A stretch of DNA of 64,000 nt from Caprimulgus europaeus. Taxonomy: Eukaryota > Chordata > Aves > Caprimulgiformes > Caprimulgidae. Shown here in pieces: positions 1-10,440 of this stretch. Made by a program: the position numbers and the translations under genes. The stretch lies in assembly GCA_907165065.1 (NCBI GenBank), contig OU015524.1:55283295-55347294 (forward strand), in the 5' to 3' direction. The notes beneath the pieces are model-generated. The model did not search any database, was not told where the DNA came from, and was given only the letters and a program-made list of their open reading frames with translations. Positions within the stretch are counted from its first letter, which is position 1, and each line of letters starts with the position of its first letter.

Positions 1-1700
1 GTCAACTTCATAATCCAGCTTTAACAGAGAACGTCCAGTTTTGTTAAAGCTTTGGCACTGGCATATTGTTGTTAAAGTGTGAAAAGATCTGGTCTGAAGG
101 TGCAGAAGTTTCAGTCTCATTGCTTCCCTCAGAACTGTATTTAAGACAAACAAACAAAATAATCCATCAACCTTTGTAAAGAAATAATATTATTGTCCCT
201 TTATTGAAAATCTGTACTCCCTCTGTATGTGTTAGTACTCCTAAGCACATGAACACTGGTGGGATTAAAAAGTTTTTTTCCAATGCTAAGGAAATACTTT
301 AATTAGGATCAAAATGTATTACTGAGCTGTGTGCCTGCAACACATGGTGAGAAAGTAGAATTGGTTGCTATGTCAATATGCAAGCAGCCATCTTTTCCTT
401 CTGTTGCTCATTCCGTGTAGCAGTTTGCACTCTCAGTAACCCCACTGACAAAATGACTCATGAACAAGGACACACCTTAAAGAGGACATCAGGCTTCGTG
501 AATCATTATTTCATACATAACAAAACCAACAATTAGATTACTATGTGCTTGTATGGGAATGTCACCTTCGGAAAACACACACTGATCACCATCAGCTCAA
601 ACTGCTGTATGGCAAATAGCCAAGCTCAGATCCAGCTCCCTTCACCTGTACTGACTAGAGCGAGAGCAGAGTCCTGCGAGTACAGGCCGGTGCAACAGGG
701 ACTGCAAGGCCAGCTTGCAGATCTACCCGTGCTGACAGAAACGTGACAGCGTCCTTATTCTGGTATTCCAGACTAAAAGCAAGCTTATTGTATTTCCAGT
801 ACATTGCATGAGCTAATCAAATAAATTTTAAAAGTATTCATGACAGTAGGCTGAATACCTCAGTGAGTGTGTTTCACTTGCTGAAGAATCGCAGTGTCAA
901 GTCCCTGCCCCCATCTGCTCTTATTAACAAAGAACGTTTCCCTCATGACAGAAAATCCATCTTCAGCAAGTTACTAACAAAAAAAAAAAGTCATTAAGTT
1001 GTATAGTTTGAAAAAATTTCCATTATCAGAATGTTTTTCAAAAACTGTGTAGAGAAGGAACTTCAGTATTACCCATACATTTAATGGAATAATGAAAACA
1101 AATCATTGTGTGCTGAGTGGAACAAGCAACTTGGAAAAAAAAAAAACAAACAAAAAAACCCACAAAACCAAACCTCACCCTAACACAATTTAATGTAAGG
1201 AGAGTACACTAATTCTGGTGAAGGAAGCATACAATTCTGAAAAAAAAAAAAAGACATAAACCACCTTTAGGCTACCACAGACATTGGGCATAATTTTTTG
1301 TGCTCCTCACTTGTAGCTTTTTGCCCAATTTGTAAGCCTGTTCTTTGCAAATTTATTAGAATAAACTAATTATTATTTTCCTTTTAAACTTGTCCCATAT
1401 TTAAAAGGCGACCCAGAAGATTGCCCAGGACAAGGCACATCGACCTTTTTAAATGCCTGTTACCTCTGGATCATCAAGAGAGATTAAAAACTCGGCAACT
1501 GCAACCCAAAGTGGTTGAGAGCCAGGACAAGGGGACAAGTCCCCGGCGGTGTGGGGGTAACCGGCAGAATGAGACAAACGCCAGGTACTGCCGGACTTTC
1601 AGACTCAACAGAACCTTGTGCCGAACCGCAGTGATCCCAGCGGCGGTTTCCCAAGCGTTCGGGCTCACAGCGAGTTACGAGGAGGCCATGTTCACAAGGA
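1..1700. other. AT-rich flank, expected RMND1 5' intron side
   Basis: This stretch is AT-rich with short A and T runs and no open frame that resembles a known protein on either strand. In tetrapods the gene left of ARMT1 is RMND1, transcribed to the left from a promoter shared with or close to that of ARMT1, so this could be RMND1 intron 1. I searched by eye for the N-terminal coding exon of RMND1 on the - strand and did not find it. The assignment rests on synteny only. Confidence 0.3.
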
Positions 1701-2160
1701 CTAAAGTCCACGGAGGAGCCTTAACGGCAGCTCTGCAGCGGCACCTGCCCAGGCAGAGCCGGACAGCGCGACCCAAGGCGTCGGCGGGGCCAAGCGCCGC
1801 CCCTGTCGCCAGGCTGCAGGGGCCGTGTCCGAGCCGCAGACACAGCCCGGCACTTCCGTCTCTAACACAGCACACGCCTTATCCACGCTCGCTGCCTTTC
1901 CAGCCGCCAGCCCGAGCTCGCCGCGGCAGAGACAGCCAGATGGACGAAGACACCGGGCCCGCTCTGCCGGCCCCCTCGGGTGCTGCGGGCCTCGGGGCGG
2001 CGAGACGCCCAGGCCTCATCCGCCGCGGCCCGGCTGCACGCTCTGCTCCTGCGCCACCCCCTCCCCCGAGGGAAACGGCGGCGGCGGCGGCGGCAGCCGC
2101 AGCAATACCCCCGCCAGCGCCCCCTGCAGTACGCGTGGGGAAGGGAGCGCCCCCGCTCCC

Positions 2161-2209
2161 ATTGGCTGCCTGCCGGGGCGGGCGGGAAGTAGGCCGCCAG
2201 CGAGCCAAT
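2161..2209. promoter_or_regulatory. inverted pair of CCAAT boxes (NF-Y type)
   Basis: ATTGG at 2161-2165 is a reverse CCAAT box, and CCAAT at 2205-2209 is in forward orientation, with GC-rich DNA between them. NF-Y pairs of this kind are common in CpG-island promoters. The pair is about 1 kb from the ARMT1 start codon, so it may serve the leftward gene expected here (RMND1). The motifs are seen; their use is inferred. Confidence 0.4.
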
Positions 2210-3108
2210 CGGGAGGAGAAGGCGCCCCGCCTCCGCAGGAAGAGCAAGGCGAGCACCGCCCCCGCCCGAAGCGGCAGTTGAGACGCTTGGGCCCCGCCCC
2301 GCCTCGCGGCAGCTGGCGGGCGCCCCTGGCGGGCGCGGGGCAACACCACCGCCAGGCCGAGCGCCACCGTGCGGGGGGCTCGGCCCCCCCGTTCCCTCAC
2401 GCTCGCCCTCCGCCGCCGCGCCACTGCCGAGGAACGCTCGGCGGAGCGGCCGGCTGGCTGCCGCGGCGGAGTACCTGAGCGCGAGGAGAAGGCAGGGGAG
2501 CAGCCCGGCGGCCTTTCCGCTCCGGCTGCCGCAGGGGCAGTCCGGAGGCGGGGGAAGGGATGGGGCAGGAAACCAACCCCCTCCCGCGGGCCGGGCTCTT
2601 TCTTATCCCCGAAACTGCCTCCCCTCCCACGGCCTACGGCCGTGCCCGCGGAGCCTTCCCACTCGCGGCGGGATCAGAGGCGGCGGGAAGGGCGGTCGAG
2701 GCCTCTCCGGCTCGCCCACGTCCTCCCGCGAGGCGCTGCGACAGGCCCAGCCCGCAGGCGTCCTTGGCGCCTACCCCCCACCGCGCCGGAGGGGGTCCCA
2801 GCAGGGGCTACACAGCTCCTCCCCCAGCAGAAGCCCCCGCGCAGCTCCGACCGGCGGCGGGGACCCCTCAAGGGCAGCCGCGTCGCCGGCCCTCCCCTTT
2901 TCTCCCCGCGGCGCGCGCCCGCCCGCCGCCGCCGCGGGAGGGGCGAGGCGGTTCCCGCCGCGCGCCAGCACTGACCTGGGGGAGGGGGCGAGCCGCTCTC
3001 CGCCGCGGGAGCCGCGGCCCCGCCCACCGCCCGCCGAGCTCCGCCAGGACGCGCGGGCCGCCAGGCCCCGCCCGCCCGTCCGTCGCCGTGCCGCGCGGCG
3101 GGTGCAGC

Positions 3109-3191
3109 TGAGTCACCAATAACGTCCGGCTGCCTCGCCCCACTTCCGGGGGGCGGCCCGCCGGCTCGCGGGGGCGGAGCAAGATGGCGGC
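3109..3191 (+). promoter_or_regulatory. ARMT1: ARMT1 core promoter motif cluster
   Basis: Within 83 bp there is a TGAGTCA AP-1-type site (3109-3115) directly followed by CCAAT (3116-3120), an ETS-type ACTTCCGG (3142-3149), a GC box GGGGCGG (3171-3177) and AAGATGGCGGC (3181-3191), a YY1-type element that includes the ARMT1 start codon. No TATA box is visible. This is the usual layout of a housekeeping promoter with a short 5' UTR, so transcription probably starts near 3145-3180. Confidence 0.55.
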
Positions 3192-3224
3192 GGTCACGGC
3201 TCTACCGGTCCCCCTCTCGGGCAG
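3184..3224 (+). CDS. ARMT1: ARMT1 coding exon 1
   Basis: The ATG at 3184 gives [13 protein letters not shown] plus two bases of the next codon. The donor is CAG|GTTTAA, a weak match to consensus, but it is the one that joins in phase to exon 2 and gives a length close to the human N-terminus. The open frame runs on into the intron for over 100 codons, but that is GC-rich readthrough. Confidence 0.8.
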
Positions 3225-6200
3225 GTTTAAGGGGTCCGTCACGGCCTGGCGCGCTCGTTACCGTCAGCGGGGCGGGCGGCAGGAGGCAGCTGAGGGAACG
3301 GCTGGTGCCCCCCGGCCGGGGAGCAGCTGCTTTCGGGGGCTCCGGCCTAGCGGTGGGCGCCGGGCGGGGCCGGGGGCCGGCGCTCGGCCACTCGTGCGGG
3401 CGGGGGCAGCACCAGCGTCGCGCAGTGGACGGGCCCAGTCGGCGCCGGGAGGCGGCGCTGTGGGTGCGGTGCTGCGGCACGGGAGGGCGCCTCTTCGGGC
3501 CGGCGTTTCCTCGGTTCGCCCCCGCTTAGCGCTGCGGTTGTCCCGGGCTGTTAGCGGTGGGAAGAGGCGTTAGGAGGGTTATGAGCTGTGTTTCGGTTTG
3601 TCCTCGGTTGCTTTGGGTTCGCCGTTCGGTAGTGGGTAACGGTTCAGTTCTGACTCTCCGAGGCCGGGACTCTGACCCACGGGATGGAAATCGTCAAATA
3701 AAAATCGTTCTTTAAGCTGGGTTCGAGCTCTCTGCTCACGTTCTGCTCATGGTCCTTCTCATCCTTTCCCTGACGTTACGTGTGGGTAACTGAGCAATTA
3801 CAGAATGCACGTTAGCCTCGAATTAACTGGCAGGGCCAGTCACTGAGCATCTTCTTCCCTGTAAAGACTGCCATTCAGCTTTGTCTTCAAAAGTAGTCCT
3901 AAGAACATGACCAATTTTAACTTTTTTTTTTTTCAAATTGGTGTCCACTGCTTTAAAGCCACACAAACTTACTTTTAAGACCTTGCATTTATTTTAAAAA
4001 ATACAAAATATTTCATAATTTCCTCTAAATAATAACATTTTATTTGTCTCCTTTTTAGATCCTTTGCTTATTTTACAATTAAAGACAGACTGCCACAGAT
4101 CCTCACAAGAGTTATTGATACTCTGCATCGACATAAAAATGAATTTTTTGAAGAACATGGTGAGGTAAGAGTAAGGTCTCTTTTTTTTTTTTTTCCTGAG
4201 GTTTTTTTCCCCCCTGACCCTTGAGACTCATTCTCTGCCTTGTTTTTACTTGTTTCTTACTTCAGTCATTACTTGTCTGTCTTAATCTTTTTTTGGTCTG
4301 TTTTTTCTTTATTATCTCTTTCTTGTAGCTATTTTTCATTAATTTTACAACTCATCTTTCTGTCTAACTTTTTCTGATCTCTCTGTTCTGCAACTGCATT
4401 GATTTTCTAGTTTTTTTGTGTTGGTGCAGTGTTTAATAAACTGTAGCATCTTCTGAAGATGGCAGTGTTTCAATACTCTGTTCCCCTCTAATAAACAAAA
4501 AATCTAGTCTAAAAAGAATTTCCATGAGTGATTTGTTTTAGGGTGTTAGGTGGAAAATGAGCTTCATTCAGCAAAATGGTTGAATCAAGCTCTAATTTAT
4601 CAGGGACTCGTATTCAGCAATTAGAACTTATCACTTATTTATTTCATGAAAAGTTGATCTATGTCTCTACAGGAATAAATGTTCAGAATAGGAACTTTTG
4701 TTCTCCACTTATTTCAGAAGGGTGTTGAAGCAGAGAAGAGAGCTATATCTTTCCTCTCCAAACTGCGGAATGAGCTGCAAACAGACAAACCAGTGACCCC
4801 GTTGGAAGATGAGCTGCCTGATGCTGTGCTGTGGAACCAGTACCTAGACTACCAACGAAATTTGTCAAATGGAAATGGAGAACCGAGTTGGTTTCAGTCC
4901 CCTTGGTTATATGTTGAGTGTTATATGTATCGAAGAATTCATGCAGCATTAGCACAGAAGTAAGTATTTACTAACTTGGTGTATTACTCTGCAAAACATT
5001 ATTCTTTCCCATTTTTATTTTAAGAGAAAGGAAGACAGCTAGGGGAATCAGATAAAGGAAAATCTTAAGCTTTTACCGTATTCCTTTTCCTTCATCTTGC
5101 ACCTCAGGTTTAAAATTAGTACTTCTTCTTCCATGCAACAGAATTTAAAGCCTTATGCTTCAGTTTCTGTGACTTGGTCTACGTAGAATCATAGAATGGT
5201 TTGGGTTGGAAGGGACCTTGAAGGTCATCTAGTTCCAACCCCCCTGCCATCAGTAGGGGCACTTTCCACTAGATCAGGTTGCTCAAAGCCTCATCCAACC
5301 TGGCCTTGAACACTTCCAGGGAGGGGGCATCCACAGCTTCTCTGGGCAACCTGTTCCAGTGTCTGACCACCCTCACAGAAAAGAATTTCTTCCTAATATC
5401 TTATCTAAACCTGCCCTCTTCCAGTTTGAAGCCATGAAAACTCTTAAGCTTGACTGTATAGTTTGACCTTCTTTCAGACTAATGTGCATTGAGATCTGAA
5501 AGTTATTTAGCAATTCTAAAGGATTTGTTAGTCTGGAATTATCTCTTAAGACACATTAGTCTAAAACACAGAACATGAGGACCACCAATCTATTTGGCAT
5601 TCTGACTTGTTTTGCTGCTTGAAATCTGAAGTTAGCATTTGAGAACTGTTTCTTAGAGGAGCAGACCCAGCTTAAGCAGCCCTTGTTGTTCATTCTACAC
5701 CATATTCTTAGTTACAGCCGTGTTTGCAGACCATATGTTGCATCAAACTTTGGAAGCTGATGATCCTGGTTAAAAATAACTTGGCAGGAAGAACTTGTTA
5801 CACTGGTACTGTGGAGATGTGCCAGCACCATGTAATGGAGTAGGAATGAGCAGTTCCCGCTATTGCCAAAAAAAAGAAAGCTCCATTCGCAATGGATTTG
5901 CCCTTAGTATTACAGGGATGCAAACACAGTAATGGAACGCTCTTTCTATGGGTATATTGCATCATTGGGACTCTTGTGGCAAAAAAATCTACAAATACAA
6001 GATGGATCTGCTGGATTGCACTTAAAAAACTGAGCAGATACTTTTTACTAGTAAGCTTTAAGTTTCTTGCTCTCCATTTATTTAGCTGCTCTTAAGCATA
6101 TGCTTGGATGGAAGCTCAGTCATTTGTCAAAAGGTATACAGGCAAATACGTCTCAGATGAATCTATATTTCTTATACATTACAAGAGCTGAATTGTTTTG

Positions 6201-8627
6201 TCATGCTTTGTTGTGTTAATTTTCTAAAGTCCTAGTTAAAAACTTCTGAAAGAATAACTTCATATCACTGTAAGAGACTGTGGTATGGGACATACACTTC
6301 AGCAGATGCAAACACACTTGAAATGGGGCCATCAGTTCGCTACCTTCGTTCACTTGTACGTTACGGCTTTAATGCTTCATGTATGAACGCTTGAGTTCGA
6401 AATTGTCCCTGTATGTGCAGTTCCCAGAATCGTTGTGACCGAACACTTGTTCACTTTCAGAATATACTGCTAGAAATATAAAGATATCTTGTATACCGTG
6501 TTTCAGGGAGATATGATATCAGGCTGTTACTGAGATGTGTGAAAATCTAGTATGACAAATTAGAAGTGGAAAATCTAACTAGGGCCCACAGTACGGCCTA
6601 AAAAAAGCTGAGCTTCAAGCTTACACTTCAGGTGTGTTTCATGTGCTGTCATGGAAAATGCAGCAAGTACGTTAATATATTTGTTCTCTTTCTGTTTTCA
6701 GCCCACCTATTGACAACTTTGACGTATTTAAGGAAGGAAAGGCTCAAAATTTCTTTGAATCCCAAGAGGCTATTATTGCTTTATGCACTTACTTTCAGGA
6801 ACTCCTGAAAAATATCAAGGATCTAGATGAAAAGAAGCTTCAGGACGAACTTTTTAAGCTACTGCAGGTAAACTAGTAGTGCTTAAAATAAGAATTTAAA
6901 ATATCTTTCCTATGTAAAAAAACCCAAAAACTTGACATTATAAAGAATCTGGACTTTGTATGGAAGTTAAAATATTAGCTCTTTTGTTTGTAAAAATGTG
7001 ATGAAATCCTGACAGCCATACTGTATTGCTGCTACTCTGGAAATATTTAAATTTTGGTTACTTGCATTAAATATGACATTTTCATTATACTGCTGCTCTT
7101 TGTTGTGTATTTGAAAACCTAGCTTATTCTCCCTCAAACCCATTGTCTCTAAAACGTTTTAAGTCAAGTTCCAGATATCCCTTTTGTTATTTAACTATAA
7201 CATTTTAAAACAGTTTGTTTTATTTACATTCTAAAAAATTTTAGTCTTCTTTGGGGAAAAAAGTTAGAAGTCAGTCTGGGCCAGAAGTGATTTAAAAGCT
7301 TTATAGCTGCATTGTTCTTGGAAAATAATGCCTTTAGGTAGAACACAAAATATCATAGGATTACAAAAAAGTCCATTAGCTGGCAACAGTGCACAGCAAG
7401 TAGTTGATGAATCTTTATAAAGACCTCATTAGTGTGTACTTAAAATACAAGTTCTTACTTGGCTGCATGTAATAAAAAAATAAACCTGCTTTTGTTACTC
7501 ATTTTTTCTGTGTTCCCACTCATATTTTCTGGAATTACAGTATAGAGAATATTTGTGTTTTAAGCTTTGTGATCAGTGTATTTATGTTGATCTAAATCTT
7601 CTGTCTTTGTCATTTCTGATGGACGTTTCTGATGCCTGCATAAATACAGAGCTTTGTTTGGTTTCTGCCACAAAATCTTGTCTATATTAAGGTTTCTGTA
7701 CATGAAGCTGAGTTTTATTAAGGCATGGAGGAAAATGTGGAGTTAGAGCCTTCATGCCCCTAAACCAAAAGCAAGCAAACAAAATACTCATCATTTGTGA
7801 AGTTTAGAATGCAACTACAGTGAGACTTAGCAAATGTTTTTGTTTTTTCCTACTTCTAGGTGTCACTGTGGGGCAACAAGTGTGACCTTTCTTTTTCAGC
7901 TGGCAAAGACAGCTCTCAGAAATCTAGTCCTTTACAGTCCCTGGAAAACATGATACCTTACATCTTAGTGAATGATATGGAAAAACTCTGGTCAGTACTT
8001 GTAAACGCCAAAAAAAGAAATACAGGAAAAAGTAACGTTAGAGTTGATATAATCCTGGATAATGCGGGATTTGAACTCGTCAGTGATCTTGTATTGGCCG
8101 ACTTCCTGTTATTGTCAAAACTAGCAGATGAAGTCCATTTTCATGGAAAAAGTATTCCATGGTATGTGTCAGATACCACAAAGCGTGATTTTAACTGGAC
8201 TATTAAACAACTGCAGTCAGCTAATCATATGTGGATGTCTAGGTGTGGGATAAACTGGGAGGGCAATTTGAAAAAGGGAGTTTGGGTTTACCATGATCAC
8301 ATGTTTTGGACTTTGCCACATGACTTTTCCAGTATGGCTGAAGTTGCTCCTGATTTGTATGCTGATCTACAGAAGTCAAACTTGCTTATTTTCAAAGGTG
8401 ACCTAAACTATAGAAAATTAACAGGAGATAAAAAATGGGAATATACTGTTCCATTTCATCAAGCCTTGAACAAGTTTCATCCTGCTCCTCTCTGTAGTTT
8501 GCGAACACTGAAATCGGACACTCAGGTTGGCCTAAAACCTGGCCAAGGTGAAAAAATTCAGGCTTCTGAACCTGAATGGATGGTAAGTGGAAAATACGGG
8601 GTGGTTCAGTTTGATGCTGCTCTGTAG
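3184..8627 (+). CDS. ARMT1: ARMT1, DUF89-family damage-control phosphatase / acidic residue methyltransferase, 5 coding exons
   Basis: Joining 3184-3224, 4059-4164, 4718-4959, 6702-6867 and 7860-8627 gives 1323 nt, that is 440 residues plus stop; human ARMT1 has 441. Every intron is GT-AG and the phases (2, 0, 2, 0) agree across each junction. The family (DUF89) comprises metal-dependent phosphatases acting on phosphometabolites such as fructose 1-phosphate; the human protein has also been reported to methylate glutamates of PCNA. An all-helical N-terminal region of about 185 residues comes from exons 1-4. The catalytic domain lies in exon 5, with the metal site LDNAGFE (D252, N253) and D290 in VSDTT, then [10 protein letters not shown] at about 363-372. 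All expected metal ligands are present and nothing is broken. The start at 3184 has a YY1/Kozak context inside the CpG island. The identification is firm; the least certain part is the exon 1 donor. Confidence 0.95.
4059..4164 (+). CDS. ARMT1: ARMT1 coding exon 2
   Basis: This exon of 106 nt follows a pyrimidine-rich acceptor CTTTTTAG and ends at GAG|GTAAGA. It encodes the conserved stretch [16 protein letters not shown] and then [18 protein letters not shown], close to human ARMT1. It is too short and too far from any ATG to appear as a long open frame. Confidence 0.95.
4718..4959 (+). CDS. ARMT1: ARMT1 coding exon 3
   Basis: This exon of 242 nt has acceptor TTTCAG and donor GTAAGT. It encodes [20 protein letters not shown] and, further on, [15 protein letters not shown], strongly conserved helical segments of the DUF89 N-terminal region. 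It enters in phase 0 and leaves in phase 2. The open frame upstream to 4679 is intronic. Confidence 0.95.
5187..5440 (-). mobile_element. CR1 LINE 3' fragment in ARMT1 intron 3
   Basis: The left edge is AGAATCATAGAATGGTTT, the reverse complement of the CR1 3' tail with its 8-bp terminal repeat. It is followed by the typical reversed CR1 3' UTR (GGAAGGGACCTTGAAGGTCATC and onward to CTGCCCTCTTCCAG). About 250 bp remain of an element that is strongly 5'-truncated, as is usual for CR1. It lies between exons 3 and 4 of ARMT1 and does not touch the splice sites. Confidence 0.9.
6702..6867 (+). CDS. ARMT1: ARMT1 coding exon 4
   Basis: This exon of 166 nt has acceptor TTTTCAG and donor CAG|GTAAAC. 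It completes a split Asn codon and encodes [20 protein letters not shown], then the helical part up to FKLLQ. It enters in phase 2 and leaves in phase 0, consistent with its neighbours and with human ARMT1. Confidence 0.95.
7860..8627 (+). CDS. ARMT1: ARMT1 coding exon 5, catalytic domain and stop
   Basis: The acceptor TTCTAG precedes GTG TCA CTG TGG ([12 protein letters not shown]). The exon holds the whole catalytic core: D252/N253 in LDNAGFEL, the helix VLADFLL, D290 in PWYVSDTT, the segment [15 protein letters not shown], and [17 protein letters not shown] near residues 363-378. The C-terminus [13 protein letters not shown] then [11 protein letters not shown] ends at TAG 8625-8627. It has no frameshift or missing ligand. 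GTG at its start is an internal valine codon, not an initiation codon. Confidence 0.97.
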   Translation: MSLWGNKCDLSFSAGKDSSQKSSPLQSLENMIPYILVNDMEKLWSVLVNAKKRNTGKSNVRVDIILDNAGFELVSDLVLADFLLLSKLADEVHFHGKSIPWYVSDTTKRDFNWTIKQLQSANHMWMSRCGINWEGNLKKGVWVYHDHMFWTLPHDFSSMAEVAPDLYADLQKSNLLIFKGDLNYRKLTGDKKWEYTVPFHQALNKFHPAPLCSLRTLKSDTQVGLKPGQGEKIQASEPEWMVSGKYGVVQFDAAL

Positions 8628-10440
8628 TTAAATGGTTCCTAATATTCTGAAACAGAGATTCAGTCTGAGTTTTAACTACTTTCTCTGTTCCATGCTTGGC
8701 TTCAGCAAAGATTCTTTTTTGTCTGCACTTTTTCCTCCCAAGTAATTTGTTGGGTTTTTTTGCACAAAATACTTTAATGTTGTGCAAAAGTTTACAAACT
8801 GTCTTTGTATACATAAATCAATCTGCATTTCAACACATTTTGTTTTCCTAATGGCCAGTGTCAGCAGATGTTTAAGATGAACGCCTACTTGTCCATAATA
8901 TTTTTTTTCCTCATGGGTGGGTATGAGAGTTTATGGCCAACAACTGAAAAATCTGCTTCAGAAACCATTTCCTCAATCCCATGTTAGTGTGTATTTACTT
9001 ATTTCAGGGTAATTTGTGCTCCACATTTCATACATTGCATGAAAATTAATATTTTAAGAGAATGCACATATTAATTCCAAATAGATTCTTTGCAGCCTGT
9101 TGCAGGATCATGTTTTAAGACTGTTGAAAATTGAGTTTACTTCTACCAAGACTTTATTACATAAATTGTTTTTTACTTCTTGTGTCCATGGACAAATAAC
9201 TTTTGATGTTTTGAATGTAGTTCACTGTACATTAAGAAAAGAGTTCTTGTAAATATTAATTGAGAATTTGAAAATTAAATTTTAATATACAAATATATGT
9301 TGCTAGCCAGTTTGCCTGTAGAGTGGAGTTGTCCCATCTGGTAGGAAGATTAGTGAGAGAAAACACAATCTTACTTTTAAGAATATGGAAGATACTGTTT
9401 GTCTAAGAACCTCTACCAAAAAAAAGCACACAAAACCCCCTCAAAACAAACAAACCAACAAGCCCAACCAGTTACATTAATTTGATTTTAGATTTAATCC
9501 TGGTTTAAATTAAAGCTGACTTGTCAGCAATATTTGTGGTTCAAGCACTGCTGCCTCTTTCCATTGTGATAATTCTCTTTATTTGTCAAATGTATTTGTT
9601 TTTTTTAGGAGGGATGCTGTAATTTTAATGGGGAGAGTACAGCCACACTTGCACTGAGAAGTACGTGCTAGAGAAGCGTATGCCATACGGGTTGCTACTA
9701 ACTGGAGTAGGTAGATGTCCATTTCTTCTTTTCTGCCCTGGTCTCAAACTACTCAGAATGTTTGGGAAAATTTAGGGATATTTTAGTGACTTTTCAGAGT
9801 GAAGTTAAATAAAAGTGGAGATGCATTATCCATTTATAAAGGAAAAAATAAAAATAGATTCTGCCAAGTCTTAAAGTAGCTTTATGGTTTGAAACAGGAC
9901 CTTTGGTAGAGGGCTGGTGTAATGCCAGTGACAACCTCAGGTTTGTTAGAAAATGGTGGTGAAATTACCCATAGAGTCTGACTGGGTTATGCTCTTGTCT
10001 AGTGCTGCTAAAATGAGCTGAACTTGCCCCTGGTAGCCAAGGTGGCTATGTTACAGAGAACAGGAGCAGACAGTAGAGAAACTTCCTTTTCCATTTTACG
10101 TATGTCTTACACAGTGAAAAGGAGGGCACAGAAGCGGCCTTATTTGGGTATGTTCTGGAAGTGGTGCTCTGGCAAGGGAATTAGAATGACTGTGGTAGAA
10201 AGTGGGTTTACAAAGACTTTAGTGCTTACAGTTAACCTAAGACAAGGGTAAGCTTTGTCAGGCCTAAAGAAGTGGGAGGTGGAAGATGGGGCAGTATTTT
10301 GTACCTATTTCAGGCTTTGAAAATGAAGCTGGATTCCCCTTCTGGTCAGTGCAATCACTGGCGAAGTATATCTTCTGAAGTGGAGAGGATCGGCCGCTGC
10401 TTATTGTGTTCATACAATAAAGATCTATGCAGTGGCTAAA
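8628..10440 (+). other. ARMT1: probable ARMT1 3' UTR and downstream flank
   Basis: The sequence after the ARMT1 stop is AT-rich and non-coding, as expected for a 3' UTR. Several AATAAA hexamers occur, at 9808-9813, 9847-9852 and 10416-10421. The last is followed within about 40 nt by a GT-rich tract (GACTGTTTGTGGTGTTCTTC), so it is the best-looking polyadenylation signal. The true end cannot be decided without transcript data. Confidence 0.4.
10416..10421 (+). terminator. ARMT1: candidate polyadenylation signal for ARMT1
   Basis: AATAAA followed by about 35-45 nt and then a GT-rich downstream element. It would give a 3' UTR of about 1.8 kb. Earlier hexamers at 9808 and 9847 are alternatives. 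Confidence 0.3.

Larger units (their letters stand above)
1750..3560. promoter_or_regulatory. CpG island, probable bidirectional RMND1/ARMT1 promoter
   Basis: The sequence switches sharply from AT-rich to very GC-rich with abundant CpG from about 1750, and returns to AT-rich after about 3600. GC boxes and runs of CGG/CCG triplets occur throughout. The ARMT1 start codon lies inside the island at 3184. Two CCAAT boxes in opposite orientation near 2161-2209 form a second motif cluster about 1 kb to the left, which would suit a leftward gene. In other vertebrates RMND1 and ARMT1 are head to head. Many long open frames here are artefacts of the high GC content. Confidence 0.75.

Noticed and set aside
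1-1700. Possible RMND1 coding exon on the - strand
   Set aside because: Expected by synteny, but no stretch resembling the RMND1 N-terminus was found. RMND1 coding exons probably lie to the left.
1421-3573. Many long overlapping open frames on both strands in the first CpG island (up to 286 codons)
   Set aside because: They are Pro/Arg/Ala/Gly-rich, overlap each other in several frames and resemble no family. High GC removes stop codons by chance. Only the 41 coding bases from 3184 are supported.
5755-5830. C-box-like TGATGAT as a possible snoRNA
   Set aside because: No matching D box and no terminal stem at a plausible distance.
6385-6415. tRNA-like GAGTTCGAAAT in ARMT1 intron 3
   Set aside because: It recalls a T-loop, but no A box, acceptor stem or cloverleaf could be formed around it.
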